Positions 25,149-37,408 are shown, counted from the stretch's first letter. The stretch is 64,000 nt of DNA from Branchiostoma floridae (GCF_000003815.2 NC_049993.1:2808358-2872357), one strand, 5' to 3'. A program made the numbers and translations. The notes: generated from the sequence alone by a model not told the origin.

Positions 25149-26945
25149 TCAACTTAAGTTGTAATGTCTGAGGTCTCTACAGGCGACGCACAAATTGTTA
25201 AGCAAGGCGGCGATGCCAGGATGTGCAGCGTTATCACTAAAGAAACTCTGGTACATCTGTACTGCCGGTTCAATATAGCTTGCGGCCTTTCTGTGATCAC
25301 CGAGGTTTCCCCAGACGCAACCCAAGTTTATAAGTGAGCTGGCAATGTAAGGATGCACAGTGTCCTCGTCATAGATACTTTTGTACATCTGTAGTGACCC
25401 TTCAAAACAAATGACGGCCTTCTCCTGATCACCATGGTTGCCCCAGGCCTTACCTAAGTTGTAAAGTGAGGCGGCGATGTCAGGATGTGCAGTGTCCTTA
25501 CCATATATACACCTCTTTATCTGTAGTGACTGTTCGTAATAGCTTACGGCCTTTCTGACATCTCCGGTATCTCTCCATGCATTACCCAGATTGTTAAGAG
25601 AAGCGGCGATGTCAGGATGCGCAGAGCCGTTGCCAAAGATACTCCTCCTCATCTCCAGTGACTGCTCATGATAACAGACCGCCTTTTTGTGATCACTAAG
25701 GGCAAGCCAGGTGTTACCCAAGTTATTAAGTAAGTCGGCGATATCACGATGAGCAGTGTTCTCACCATAGATAAGCCTGTTCATCTGTAGTGCCCGCTCA
25801 TAATAGCTACCAGCCTTTTTGTTATCACCAAGGGTTCTCCAAGCTATACCCAGGTTTTTAAGTAAGGCAGCTATGTTAGGATGTGCAGTGTCATCGCCAT
25901 AGATACTCCGGTTCATCTGCAGTGACTGTTCGTAATAGCTAACCGCCTTTCTGTGATCACCAAGGTGTCTCCAGGTGTTACCCAAGTTATTAAGTAAGTC
26001 GGCGATATCACGATGAGCAGTCTTCTCACCATAGATAAGTCTGTTCATCTCTAGTGACCGCTCATAATAGATACCAGCCTTTCTGTGATCGCCGAGGTTA
26101 CTCCAGATGATTCCTAAGTTGTTAAGTGTGGCGGCGATGTCAGGATGTGCAGTGTCGTCACCATAAATGTTCCGCTTCATCTGTAGTGACTGTTCATGAT
26201 AGCGAAAAGCCTTTCTGTGATCACCGAGGTCGCCCCAGGTGTTACCAATGTTATCAAGTGATACGGCGATGTCAGGATGTAGAGTGTCCTCACCATAGAT
26301 ACTCCGGTTCATCTTTAGTGCCTGTTTATGACAGTTTAACGCCTTTCTGTGATATCCAAGGTTCGACCAGCTGACACCCAAGTTGTTAAGTGAGGCGGCG
26401 ATATCAGGATGTGCAGTGTCCTCACCATAGACACACCGATTCATACGTAGTGACTGTTTATAATAGATGACCGCCTTTCTGTCATAACCGAGGTTTTTCC
26501 AGGTTTCTCCTAAGTTGTGAAGTAAGGCGGCGATGGCAGGATGTGCTTTGTTCTTACCAAGAATACTCCGATTTATTTCTAGTGCCTGATTATAACAGCT
26601 GAACGCCTTTTTGTGATCACCGAGGTTTACCAAAGTGACGCCCAAGTTGTTAAGTGAGGCGGCAATGTTAGGATGCGCAGTGTCTTCACCATAGATACTC
26701 CGGTCCATCTGCAGTGCCTGTTCATAATAGCTCACCGCATTTCTGTAATGACCAAGGTTTCTCCAGGCTCCACCCAAGTTGCGAAGTGACATGGCGATGT
26801 CAGGATGTGCAGTGTCCTCACCATAGATACTGCGGTTCATCTGCAGTGACTGTTCAAAATAGTTTAAAGCCTTTTTGCGATCACCAAGAGCCTCCATAGC
26901 GGAAGCCACGTTACTAAGTGAAGCAGCGACATCCCTGTGTGCAGT
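25149..26945 (-). repeat. 126-bp coding repeat: 14 TPRs of 42 residues
   Basis: It has the same 42-residue unit as paralogue 1. Two repeats carry the nearly identical phrase [17 protein letters not shown] and lie exactly two repeats (84 residues, 252 bp) apart, which points to a recent duplication of a repeat pair. This can account for the two extra repeats. Confidence 0.9.
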
Positions 26946-29900
26946 AATTTCACCATATTTCAACAAATTATTTTGTAGCGTTCGTTCTGAGTATTTCTTG
27001 AAATTTTCGAAATCGCACAGACTTTCATATACCTCTGATTTCAACTTTGAAGTATTCTCAAAGAAGACTGGTGGTTCTTTCAATAGCTGAGAGTCAAAAA
27101 GCTGTGAAATGAAGTGTTTCAGAGGTCTTTCTGTATAATAATATCTCATCAGCTGTTTTGTATTTGAGATATAAAACACTTTCAATAATTTCTCCTGAAT
27201 GCCTAAATCGTTCGCCATTGACGATAAGGCTGACACGTTTTCTACCTGACCACAATTGTTCATGTACGTACGCAGCCTTAGCTCTGCTGAGATACTGACC
27301 AGCACCATCAAGTGGTGCGCGTTCTCACTACTGACGACTCCACTGTACCTCAGCTTCTGAATAGTCTCCCAGATTGTGGTTGGTTGTATGTTATGACGTA
27401 GCGCCAAAATGGACACCGCAAGACTCGAAAACCGATATATCTCATTCTTAACATTATGTAGTCTGGCAGGGAAAGACTGGTTTTGAAAAGTTGATACATT
27501 ATCACTCAGTAAATTATCTACCATTACCCGTGCAAACTCCCCATTATTGTCTTGTAGTTGCTGAGTCCATAACGACCTGTACTCATCGACCAAACCTTGG
27601 TCTCCTGTGATGAAAGCCACATTACCCAGTATGCTAGCGAGATGGTAGCCTTTCTTAAAATGGAACGTAAGGTCGTCGTTTGATATGTTGGTCATTTTGC
27701 TTGGTGTATGAATGAGTTCGCTTGATCTTGTGCAGTTTCTACCCCTGCCCAATGGAGTCTTGCATGCATGCGGCATGGCCCCATCGAACGCAAAACCGCG
27801 CGGTGTTACTGAGTCATAAAACCAGTTGTCCAGTGGGTCGTCTGAGTAGAAATCATTAAGGGACTTAATACCCATGGCTGGAAGAATTGTCTCTCCCAAG
27901 TTGATCACTTTTGGATGTAGATAATGAGTGAGGTTGCGGAAATAACTAGTATTAAGCTCGCTTTCCTCCTCTACCAAATTGGCAAACTCCAGATCAGAGT
28001 AGGGTGTTACCAATCCTGTGGCCTGTGAACCCAAACCTATCATGGCGTATTTACAAGGAGGAGGGCCCATTATGTCCGTGCATTCATCTACAAGGCTTGC
28101 TATGAACGTTTTACGCTGGTCAACTATTGTCTCACACAATTTTTTGATTGCCTCCACTCTCATCATCTCTATATCTTTTAAGTTAGGGTCCGTGTCCTCA
28201 AGGGTATATGGATTAACTTCCTGTTCAATTCTTTTGATCTCTTTTTCTACATAGTCCCTATCATCCTTCAACATCAATTTGTGTTTCTCTGTATCGTTAA
28301 TATCTACCTTCCGTTCGTTCTTCAGAACCTCCTTTACAAATGTTTGAGTTATTTCCCGGATTGCTCTCTCTATGTCTTTTTTCCTTGACCTTACCAGTGC
28401 TGCATTACAGAGTGCTTGGTGAAATGACCCCCGTCCTTTGACTGGATTCCTCTCTTCAGATACACCTCGCCCAACTTGTACAGGGGCTCTGCCTCCCTCC
28501 TGTGATGACCTGTAAGTTAAAAAAATCATCAATCAACGAAACAGAGAGAGAGAGAGAGAGAGAGAGATCGAGAGAGAAAGAGAAGAGAGAGAGAGAGAAG
28601 AGAGTCGATATGTTTTCAGTAAAGAGAGAGAGAGAGAGGAGAGCGAGTCTATAGGTTTGCAGTAAAGAGAGAGAAAGATAGAAGAGAGACAGAGTCTATA
28701 GGCACTACACGAAAACTTGAATATCCGGTCGTTTTTGGGGTTGCATATGTCCCGTGAAACCTGGTGTATCCGGGGCATGTGCAGTCATATCCTGTTATGA
28801 CAAGCGCCGGTCCTGCATATTACCGCTTATGCCTGCACATCCGGTAATTAGACATGTATGGGGATATGCGGCCCCTGCTCACGTCTCGTGTCTTGAGTAA
28901 TGCCAAACAAGAGACCATCTTGTGTGTGAATTGATAGACGTAATGATGCTTTGTCATAAGAATAGGTTTGAGTAAGATTGGTAAAGGACATCCGCTTTAC
29001 ATAAAAGTACTTTCCATACGGATGTGTATTGACTTGTCTGGCATTATCAGTCAACAAAACTCACAAACGCCTGATATAAACGAATGCATTGTTTTACAAG
29101 AACAAAGAAAGGCCTACGCACGAATGGCGCGTATCATCGTTTTCCAATGAATTGTTACCTAGAACGAACACTGAAAATAACTTTGAGGGCGTCGTATACC
29201 AGCGTTTGGTATTATTATATTCTTAAGCTTCGGTTTTACGTTTTTAACTAATCAACTAATTTTACTTTTTTTAAAACTTTTGACACAAAAGAAAACATGG
29301 CTTACCCACGCTCAATTTTAATATTCGTTTTTTTTTTTTTGCTGCGGCAGTTTGTTGCCTAGATTGAACTACACGAAATGGACATTCTAAGTAAAATCTA
29401 ACACGTTTGATGATAACATTCTCCACCATTCTATGGTGGGGTAGTCATTTTACGCCCTAAGCTTATCAATGAAACGGCCGCTTCAGTCTAAAGACCAATG
29501 TTGTGCTTTTGAAACAAAAGAAAACATGGCGTATATGATATACCCACGCTCGCATTGGAAGCCTTCATTCGCTTTTATCCTTGTGGATAATGGTTGTTGC
29601 AAAAACAATATGTTTGCTACCAGACTGATGTATGAAATCATTAACAATTACAGTAACACATTTTCACCTAGTTCCTTGTGGGTATTGTTTGACTCTGAAC
29701 TGGCCAGGTGACAAAAGCTGAATTTAGCTACAGTGGACCTCCCGACCTATTGTGTCTGTCTGTATGCAAATACTCATCAGAACTAGCCAATTGTATTTCA
29801 CACAGCATGTAGGTGTTTGAAAATAAGGACCAATCAACACACATGTCAGCATTTTCAAATTTTACAGTTGGCATTTCAGAGCTAGACTTCTTTCTGTGAG

Positions 29901-31075
29901 GTTGCGCTTTTACGCAACGGATCCCGATAGCTGGATATCTGCATGCACAGCAGACAACGTCAGTGAACACTGAGGGATTTAGAATGATACGACTTCGAGA
30001 CTAAACAACATCTTGCCGCGTGGAATTTGAACTGCCTACGCTGAAGGATTGGATTCTGCTTGGAGTTTTAAACAACTGTAATTTTATAGCTAGTATCCAG
30101 CCTCGCGCGCGGGCAGGCTCTGTAGAGTACGGTGGGGTACGACCGACATGCCCGGTTGTGATTTTGCGAACGGTTTGAGACTACTTCACACGTCGCCATG
30201 TAGGGCTGGCTTAAAAGTTGCTGCCGGAGGCGGTGGTTGGCTCGGGTGATTTCTGCTTCGGCCCCGTGGACAGTGGAGGCTGCCCACCCGTGTCGCGATG
30301 GATTAATGGTTACCACAAATCTTCACGTCCACGTTTAGAAATTTTGCTGCAGCTGTGCTCCTGACTAACAAAAGTCTGTACAGAAGACGGGTGGACAACA
30401 GAATGTATAATAGCGGGAATGCAGAACTTCACAAGACGTAAAAGGAGCGTCATTCCTAGCACATATGGAGGAAACCGTCAGGACAGTCTACTGTCCAGAA
30501 ATACTTTGAAAAAAATAAAGAAAATTCATTCACCATTCAGAAAGAATAAAAGCAAAATAAACACACTACAGGGAGGGGGGATCCTAGGTAGGGCCGGGTA
30601 ATAAAACAAAGCTGCTTTCAATGACAAAGGGTATAATGAAGCCGCTCTAGCCGAGGCCTGGGTGAGATAATTAGGTGATAATTAGGTGCTAACAAGGGTG
30701 CATGTCCCGAATAGGCAGGCATATGCAGGAAATTTGGGTCGGATGAGCGGACATGGGCGGGACATGCACCGGGATGGCCAGGCACATATGCAGGCATTAT
30801 CGGCCTCCATATGTCCCGCACACTAATAGTTGTGAATGTCCGGGTCATATGCAGGTCCGTCTATACCAAGTGTGCGGACGGCATATACCCGTTATCGGCC
30901 ACATATTTTGAATATCTGGGTTTATATACAGGAGTATTAGACCCGGATATTCGCTTTTTCGTGTAGTGAGGTTTCCAGTAAAGAGAGAGAGATAAAGAGA
31001 AAAGAGAGAGAAGAGAGAGAGAGAGTCTATAGGTTTGCAGTAAAGAGAGAGAGAGAAGAGGGAGAGAGAAAAGAA

Positions 31076-31121
<46 letters not shown>

Positions 31122-34100
31122 TTGTTTTGTGTGTCAACAAGATCAAAGGATCTCGGATTATTTATTACCATTTTCTTGTTAAATTCTTTGAATTGAGTTT
31201 ATACGCACCATTGACATGGACAGACTTGAGTGCAGCTGCAAAATTTTGTTCTGCTGCGTCCAGGTCTCCAGTCTGCAGGGCTCTGCAGCCAACCTGTAAA
31301 TGTTCTTTGTATGCACTGTAAAGAAAAAAATGTCTTAACATAAAACTATAACAAATGGTATTTATCATCGCATAGTATCTAATTAGTAGTACAGCCCATT
31401 TGAGCTAATAAAACTAAATTGTTGATAACCATATGTATCAAATGGAATAAAATATCTTTAAATGTCTATAAGCATACTGGGTACCTGGTATGCACCCCTC
31501 TTTCTTAGCTACCTCCGTTGTATGATTGAAAGTCTTTTGATGGAAAACAGTGGGATAATGACAATCCTTTTACCTAGCCAAAATCATGACTCCTTGAGCT
31601 CCTCTCTTTTAAATTTTTAAAGCAAATGCAGGATGTTCTGTTGCACTACAGTAGGCAACAACGAGATCCACTATTAAACTTGCCTACACCGGTCCAAATA
31701 TCAAATACCTTAACAGATCCATTAACAGTTTGTTAAGTTGTCCAGACATACTTATTTCGTTGAAAATGGTGGTTTTGTTTTAGGTTTGTTTGTGTGTGTG
31801 TGTCTCTCTCTCCCTGTGTTTGTGTTTCTAGATATTTGTCGTCAGCAAAACATCATCAAGAACCTCACGATAGATTACAGTGATAAGTTGGAAAGTTAGT
31901 AGGTGTTGGGAAGACAAAGTTCAAGGTCGATTTGGGGTCCATGGTACTTAATGATCTTTGCACTGCAGTAATAGTTGAACTTCTTTTTTATCTGTGCCTG
32001 TGTCTACATAGCCAGGATAACCGCCATTCGGTGTAACACACCAGCTTGACCTGGATATGCCATGGTCTTGATTTTTCGGTGACAGGTAAGTAAATAGGGT
32101 AGCTTGTGATGTAAGGAAGAAGTGGTGCGTGTTTGGGTCCCTAGCTTACTCTGGAACTGCAGGGTGTTTTTTTGTCATAATCTTCCAAGAGTAATAACGG
32201 AAAAGAAAGGAACGACGGATTTCCATAATAGTTAGTACGCAATATACTTATGCATATATGTACATATTTAACTGAAAATCGTGCAAATAAGGACTGAACT
32301 TTGCAAATTAAATGATGAAAATCTATATTCTGTGTTTTCCATCATAGGACGTGTGTAAAGTAGTGATGATAACACTTACTTGTCATGGTCAATTCCTGTT
32401 GGGGGTTCAGCTTTCTCCAGTGTCCGGGTACTAAAAAAGAAATTTAGTTAGTTTACTATTTTAATATTCTAAAAATTTAAATTTCGTTAGAGATTTCTGT
32501 GCCTTACAAGATTGTAAAAAAAAAAAAAAAAAACAATATAAAGCCCTACCTGTGTAGCATTTTGTCACTCATGCTGTAACTTAAGGGTACGGTTGAGAAT
32601 GGAGAGAAGTTGTCCTTCCGTCCTTTCACGTTTCGTTTTCTTTGCACATGAGTTGGCTTCTATAAAACAGTTTGAAAGTCAGGAATGTTTAACTGGTAGG
32701 CAAATTTGTTATTGGACGCAGTTTTGTTTTCATTTTGTTTAAAGACAGACGAGGACAATGTTTTATTGCATTCAAGATATTCCAGATATTTTCACAGTGA
32801 CATCTACAGGGCAATTACCCTAATTGACGCAATTGCAGAAGGCCCGATTTGAGTCCATTATTTTAGCCTATTTTCGACTTTTAGCAAGAAAATTTCTGAC
32901 ACATTTCATATTGGTGAGACAGTGTAAGGTGCAGACGTTCAGATTAGGCAAAAAAAGGCTTTGGTTCATCTTTAGGCATTTGCTGACCCCTAATTTAATA
33001 AGTGATCAGTCTCTGAATTGAGGACATGAGAATCCAAGATGGCGGCAAATTTGAGGGCTGCGTTAACTTTCGCTGGTCGGAATGTTTAAAAATCAGACTT
33101 TTGGCTCTTGAGATAGCTGGCTGCTGTGTGGGTGAGTTCTTATGACCTGGAATATTCACAGACGAGATTATGACACTCTGAACTTGCCTATTTTTACATT
33201 ATCGCCAATACAGAGTTGTATTAGTGTTCACTGCTCTACAGAAGTTATATAGCCTGAGGCCATAAAGGAAGTGAGTTGTTTGTTACCCACTGAGTTTCGG
33301 GAACAAAGCCAAACCTTCCACTGCCCTTAGGCTCTTCAACCGAATTTAGGCACACATTTGTACACCTGATTGGCGTGAGTACAGTCGTGATAAGTGCTGT
33401 TCTTAAGGGCACGAGATTGGTGAACTGACAGGTGCTCGTCTCAGAACCAATTGGTCCCGTAACGCGCCACCGAATCTGCAAATGCTCAAATTTTGACAAA
33501 TTGCAATAAAATTTTGACAGAGTGTCAGGGGAAAAGGACCTGACATTATTTGAAGAGGGCCAATGTAAAAGTAAATGCTGTAAAGGCGGTTACTGGTTGT
33601 TAATTTGGGCAGCGTTGACTACACAGGTCAAATACAATAGGGCTAATGTCGTCCTTTGGCTAAGAACGTATAAACCAAACATTGTGAAAAAAAATTCACG
33701 ACTTTCTACTTGTTCCTTGAAGATACAATAAATAAACATATACAAAACACAATCACCCCAAATCATAGCAAAATTAAGAAACAAGATCAACTAGGCGGTG
33801 CATACGTTGCATTAATTAAAGAAGAAAAAAGCATTCGTGACTAACTCACTTTTATCCTTGTTGTCGTGATCCCCTGTCTGATTTTTCCTGTGTACAGCAA
33901 GCGGTGGACAATGGCAACTGTTCCCTGAACGTTGTTACACTGCGTCAGTGCCGTATTGTACAGAGCGGTAGCTTTGGTCAAGTGTTTTGTGTCTCTAGTT
34001 TCTGTTCCTCTTTTCAGGTACACGTCACCGAGACTCTTGATCGCCTCTGTTTCTAACATATTGTTTTCGTTTCCTATCCCATCTACCATCAACTGTGCGT

Positions 34101-34555
34101 ATCCAACCAGCATAGTGTCTATGTTACTACTGACAGCCCGTCTCTTGTCTAGGTCTTGAAACTTTCCAGCCACATTTGCAGGTGTAGTCGTTTCCATGCC
34201 TTCAGGTGGCTGTTCCTTATTAGCATGTGACCCCTTTGAAAACAGCTCTTTTAAAAGTCTCTCCACGTATTCGTATCGGTGTTCTATACCTTCTCCCTGA
34301 TCCACATTGCCACACCGGAACAAAGCAGCATTGTAAAGCGCCAAAGCCATGTTGAATTTCCCTACGTCCCTTCCCAAATCTTCCCTTCTCTAAGTTTAGG
34401 TCGCCCAGACTTTTGAGCAGCTCCACTTCCGCCAGCCTGTCCTTGTCAGCTAAGGCGTCCACCAGGGCACGGAGGTAGCCAGTCTCCGCACGGGCAAGTC
34501 CGTACCCCCTGCCCTTCGCGTCCGCATCACGGAGTTTCTCACAGACCCTCAACAT
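25149..34555 (-). CDS. Nucleotidyltransferase (GlnD/DUF294-like)-TPR protein, paralogue 2, disrupted
   Basis: It has the same five-exon plan as the neighbour: 33850-34555, 32551-32660, 32380-32430, 31209-31315 and 25149-28509, with conserved phases and good donors (exon 3 GTAAGT). The nucleotidyltransferase signature is kept (GLGSQATG, then SDLE), as are the ITGDQ segment and the DUF294_C-like helices. The TPR array has 14 repeats against 12. Two breaks are seen. Exon 1 has one extra base near 34376-34380, so the frame from the ATG at 34555 stops at 34220. Exon 5 lacks 7 nt between 28415 and 28416, so the normal exon 4-5 splice runs into TAA at 28391-28393. The rest, over 1100 codons, is open. 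It may be a young pseudogene, a null allele, an assembly error, or a gene rescued by alternative start and donor use. Confidence 0.8.
28540..28699. repeat. (GA)n-rich tract, left of the CACTA insertion
   Basis: GA runs are interspersed with the phrase GAGTCTATAGGTTTGCAGTA. The same phrase lies on the right side of the insertion (31023 onward), so both tracts were once one array in intron 4 of paralogue 2. Confidence 0.9.
28703..30968. mobile_element. Non-autonomous EnSpm/CACTA-like DNA transposon, 2266 bp
   Basis: The ends are inverted repeats starting CACTACACGAAAA and continuing to GAATATCCGG (28703-28728 and 30943-30968, 24 of 26 matching). The 3-bp target duplication is AGG (28700-28702 and 30969-30971). 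Both the CACTA start and the 3-bp duplication are EnSpm/CACTA traits. Subterminal motifs of the CATATGCAGG type are repeated in the right 270 bp and inverted in the left 150 bp, also typical. The longest ORFs are about 80 codons with no transposase, so it would depend on an outside enzyme. It sits in intron 4 of paralogue 2. Confidence 0.85.
30972..31118. repeat. (GA)n-rich tract, right of the CACTA insertion
   Basis: It continues the GA array of 28540-28699. It includes the intact phrase GAGTCTATAGGTTTGCAGTA near 31023, which serves as the empty-site reference for the insertion. Confidence 0.9.
31790..32350 (+). repeat. Dispersed repeat family B, copy 2
   Basis: It starts beside a (TG)n/(TC)n tract and shares with 6355-6900 the blocks 'GTTGGGAAGACAAAGTTCAA', 'GGAAGAAGTGGTGCGTGTTT' and 'CTCTGGAACTGCAGGGTG'. 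It lies within intron 3 of paralogue 2, which explains that intron's larger size. Confidence 0.65.
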
Positions 34556-34668
34556 GTCGAGACTGTGCTAAGGAAAGGCCACTAAAATCCCATAATCCAC
34601 GAACACCGTTTTCCATGTTACCTTGATGCGCATGACTGAACACAAACCGGTTCTTGCTATTGTCAACA

Positions 34669-34676
34669 TTACGTCA
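34669..34676 (-). promoter_or_regulatory. Conserved TGACGTAA (CRE/ATF-like) site upstream of paralogue 2
   Basis: It lies 114 bp upstream of the ATG, in a block matching the one upstream of paralogue 1. The tandem duplication therefore included the promoter. Confidence 0.45.
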
Positions 34677-34748
34677 TCCGTCAGTTCAAAGGTGAAAAAT
34701 TTAATACACACAAATGTTTCGTAAATAGCTTGGAGTCGTGTGGCTTAA

Positions 34749-35638
34749 CCCTATTCAGGCCGGGCTTTTTTTTTTGGTCATCCCTGGACGGGGCGGTGTC
34801 TTTTGAGGCCAGCCCTTTCTGACTCCTGTAACTCTAAAATAAAGTATTATATAGCCACTAAATCTTTAGAAAATGATGTACACATAATATCTGATCATTT
34901 TAGGAAATTTAATATAACGTTGAAATAATATGACGTCATCAATTTGACTTAATTGGCTGGAACCATGAAAATGGGGTATATTCCCAGAAATCTTCAAGGT
35001 ATGCTAGAAAAATGTAACAGCAAGTGCAGATAACAGAATGATATTGTTTATTACGACGTATGTTGCCAGAAGCATAATCAATGGCGTAAAATTGACATCA
35101 TAATATGACGTCATGCATATCTAAGATACCCGCCATCTTATATCCACCTCCTTGAATTTTCAAAAATACATATTTGACAATAAATGATCGCAAAAGACAA
35201 CGGAAATAGACTTAAAACGTTCATTTAAACGTTATTTGATGAAAAAATACTAGGTTGTTACAACTTATTAAGGATAATAAATTATCAATTCTTGATCTGG
35301 TCATACGGTCCGCCATCTTGGCCCGTGACGCCATCTAATTAGCATACTTTATGAATAATTAATTATGAAAGATATTCTAGATAACATAATATTTTATCTA
35401 TGTCAGAAAATAGCAGTAATATAGCAAATAAACATGAAAAATACATTGTTAGAACCAAAAGTAGCGATTTTCGTCAAAAGTGCCAGTCAACAAACGGTTG
35501 GCATGGTAACAAGAAAAATTTCCGCCTATACTTTAGGAAAACTCACCAAGTTTGGTGGCTCTAGCTAAAGCCATTCTGGCGTTATGCGACAAGAAAGTTG
35601 GGCCAGGCCTCAAAAGCCCCGCCCCGGTCTAAATAGGG
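34749..35638. mobile_element. piggyBac-like MITE, 890 bp
   Basis: The termini are CCCTATTCAGGCCGGG at left and CCCCGGTCTAAATAGGG at right, inverted with mismatches. The left flank is TTAA (34745-34748) and the right flank TTAG, a decayed TTAA. The interior resembles the partial copy at 180-490. No ORF of note. Confidence 0.65.
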
Positions 35639-35642
35639 TTAG

Positions 35643-36295
35643 AATCTTACTTCAAGATAAGTACTCAAGAAGGGCATTCTTCAATCTTGGACAGAATTTT
35701 TTTTTCTTTACTTTAACACTGGAACATTTCGTCCGCTAAGAATATTTGCCTTTGTATAAGGAGAAACAAGAAAAAACTAAAGCGTTTTTGGTTGTGGAGA
35801 TACACTTTTACAGACATTTTCTACAGACTCAATACTTTTACAGTATTGAGTAATCATGTTTTAGAAGTATACTAGTACAGATAGTTTGCAGATAAGTACC
35901 GTTGTATCTATATATGCACACTGTACCATCGTTGACTATATTCAAAATTATTACCAAAATAGCAGCATTGGATATTCACAAACATCTAGTTACTAAAGGC
36001 ACTGGAAACCTTCACCACCATGTAAAATGGCTGACGACAACAATAACTAAAGCTGCTGCTTTCATAAAGAAACAAAATGTGATAATGCAATTCCGTTTAC
36101 TTCCTAACATAAGGTTTAACTGTAATTATTCCGTAGAATATACAGCAATCATAATTGAAAATTTGTAAATAATAATTGTAATATTATATCAAATTCTATA
36201 ATCATAAGGCGAAACAATTGCAACGTGAACTTATGTTAGCGGTAGAAAACCGATTCGGGCCAACAATAGGGATCACAGCCACTCTGCATCGTTTA
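35643..36295. other. No gene recognised
   Basis: AT-rich. One 88-codon ORF (35902-36168 plus) has no recognisable features. Confidence 0.4.
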
Positions 36296-36300
36296 GTAAT

Positions 36301-36767
36301 CAGGGCTCGAAATACTTTTTTTCTGCATACCTGCGCTGGTGCAGGTGACATTCAAAATTGCCTCACCAGTCAAAATTTACCTGCACCCCCAAACCTTTTC
36401 TTTCCCTAAACGAAATGAGACCCATCTCAAATTACAGATAAAGTAGTAGAAATCTTTTATCGCATAAGGTGGCTTTGATGCTGCTGCTGATACAGAAAAA
36501 ATGGTAGCAAAGGTTTTTAGATTTTCTGGTTAAAAACGATTTTGGACAGTATAAATCAGACTAGAAACTGTTAGGAAACAACTTAAATTTCTTTTCTTTT
36601 TATATCTGACAGGTGGTAACAATGAGTACAGAAAACAAAGCTCCATATAAACCAATACACTGTATGTGGAGGGGTGCTGGTTATGTGCAGGTAGACATTT
36701 GAATTATTTGCACAGCTCTAATTTTACCTGCACTAACCTGCATATACAGGGGGTATTTCGAGCCATG
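36301..36767. mobile_element. Short inverted-repeat element (MITE), 467 bp
   Basis: The terminal inverted repeat is CAGGGCTCGAAATAC with one mismatch at the right end. GTAAT is duplicated directly on both sides (36296-36300 and 36768-36772). Inner sequence also mirrors (GCAGGT / ACCTGC blocks). The CAGGG start recalls hAT elements, but a 5-bp duplication is short for hAT, so the superfamily is left open. Confidence 0.7.
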
Positions 36768-36810
36768 GTAATCTTAACGAATAAACAAAAAATAACTTTC
36801 AGTCTAACTT

Positions 36811-37381
36811 AGGGATGGGTACCGGTACAGAAATTCAGGTCAAGGTCCGGTTCAGGTCTAGACGATCAGGTCCAAGTCCGGACTTGAAACTGGACCTGAT
36901 TCAGTATGTGAAAGTTTGTGAATGGATAGTACTCACTGCTCTCCAAGCAGAGGTCGAATNNNNNNNNNNNNNNNNNNNNNNNNNNNNNNNNNNNNNNNNN
37001 NNNNNNNNNNNNNNNNNNNNNNNNNNNNNNNNNNNNNNNNNNNNNNNNNNNNNNNNNNNATTCGACCTCTGCTTGGAGAGTAAGTACTCACAACAATGGT
37101 CCATTCCGCTACAAAGTCACACTGGCCTTTGAAATCCCACAAGGCTAACTACCTCAGTACGACTGTAAAAAATTGGTAGCAATTACAATACATTCTTACT
37201 ACCCTATTTCGCTCTTGTGATTTTCTTCAACCTGTCATCCCCAAACGTGTGGATTCTCCTCATATAACTTCTTTATCTTCTAATAGGTCTAACATCAGGT
37301 CCATCGAATTTTTACAGGTCCGCTTTTTCTGGACCGGTCCAATAAGAAAAAAAATACGATTTTGTACCGATACCCAGCCCT
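36811..37381. mobile_element. Inverted-repeat element containing an assembly gap
   Basis: The ends AGGGATGGGTACCGGTAC (36811) and GTACCGATACCCAGCCCT (37381) are inverted, 16 of 18 matching. Repeated CCGG/GGTCC phrases fill the interior. No clear target duplication was found. The 100-N gap lies inside, between inverted arms. Confidence 0.6.
36960..37059. other. Assembly gap (100 N) at a palindrome centre
   Basis: The left flank ends CTCCAAGCAGAGGTCGAAT and the right flank begins ATTCGACCTCTGCTTGGAG, an exact inverted pair. ORFs drawn across the gap are not real. Confidence 0.97.
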
Positions 37382-37408
37382 ACTAGCCCTAGGACTCTAA
37401 GCTATAAT

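Noticed and set aside
36301..36767. Assignment of this MITE to hAT
   Set aside because: The CAGGG tip fits, but the flanking duplication is 5 bp rather than 8 bp.
36815..37132. ORFs spanning the N gap (also 41968-42326)
   Set aside because: They are artefacts of reading through undefined bases.
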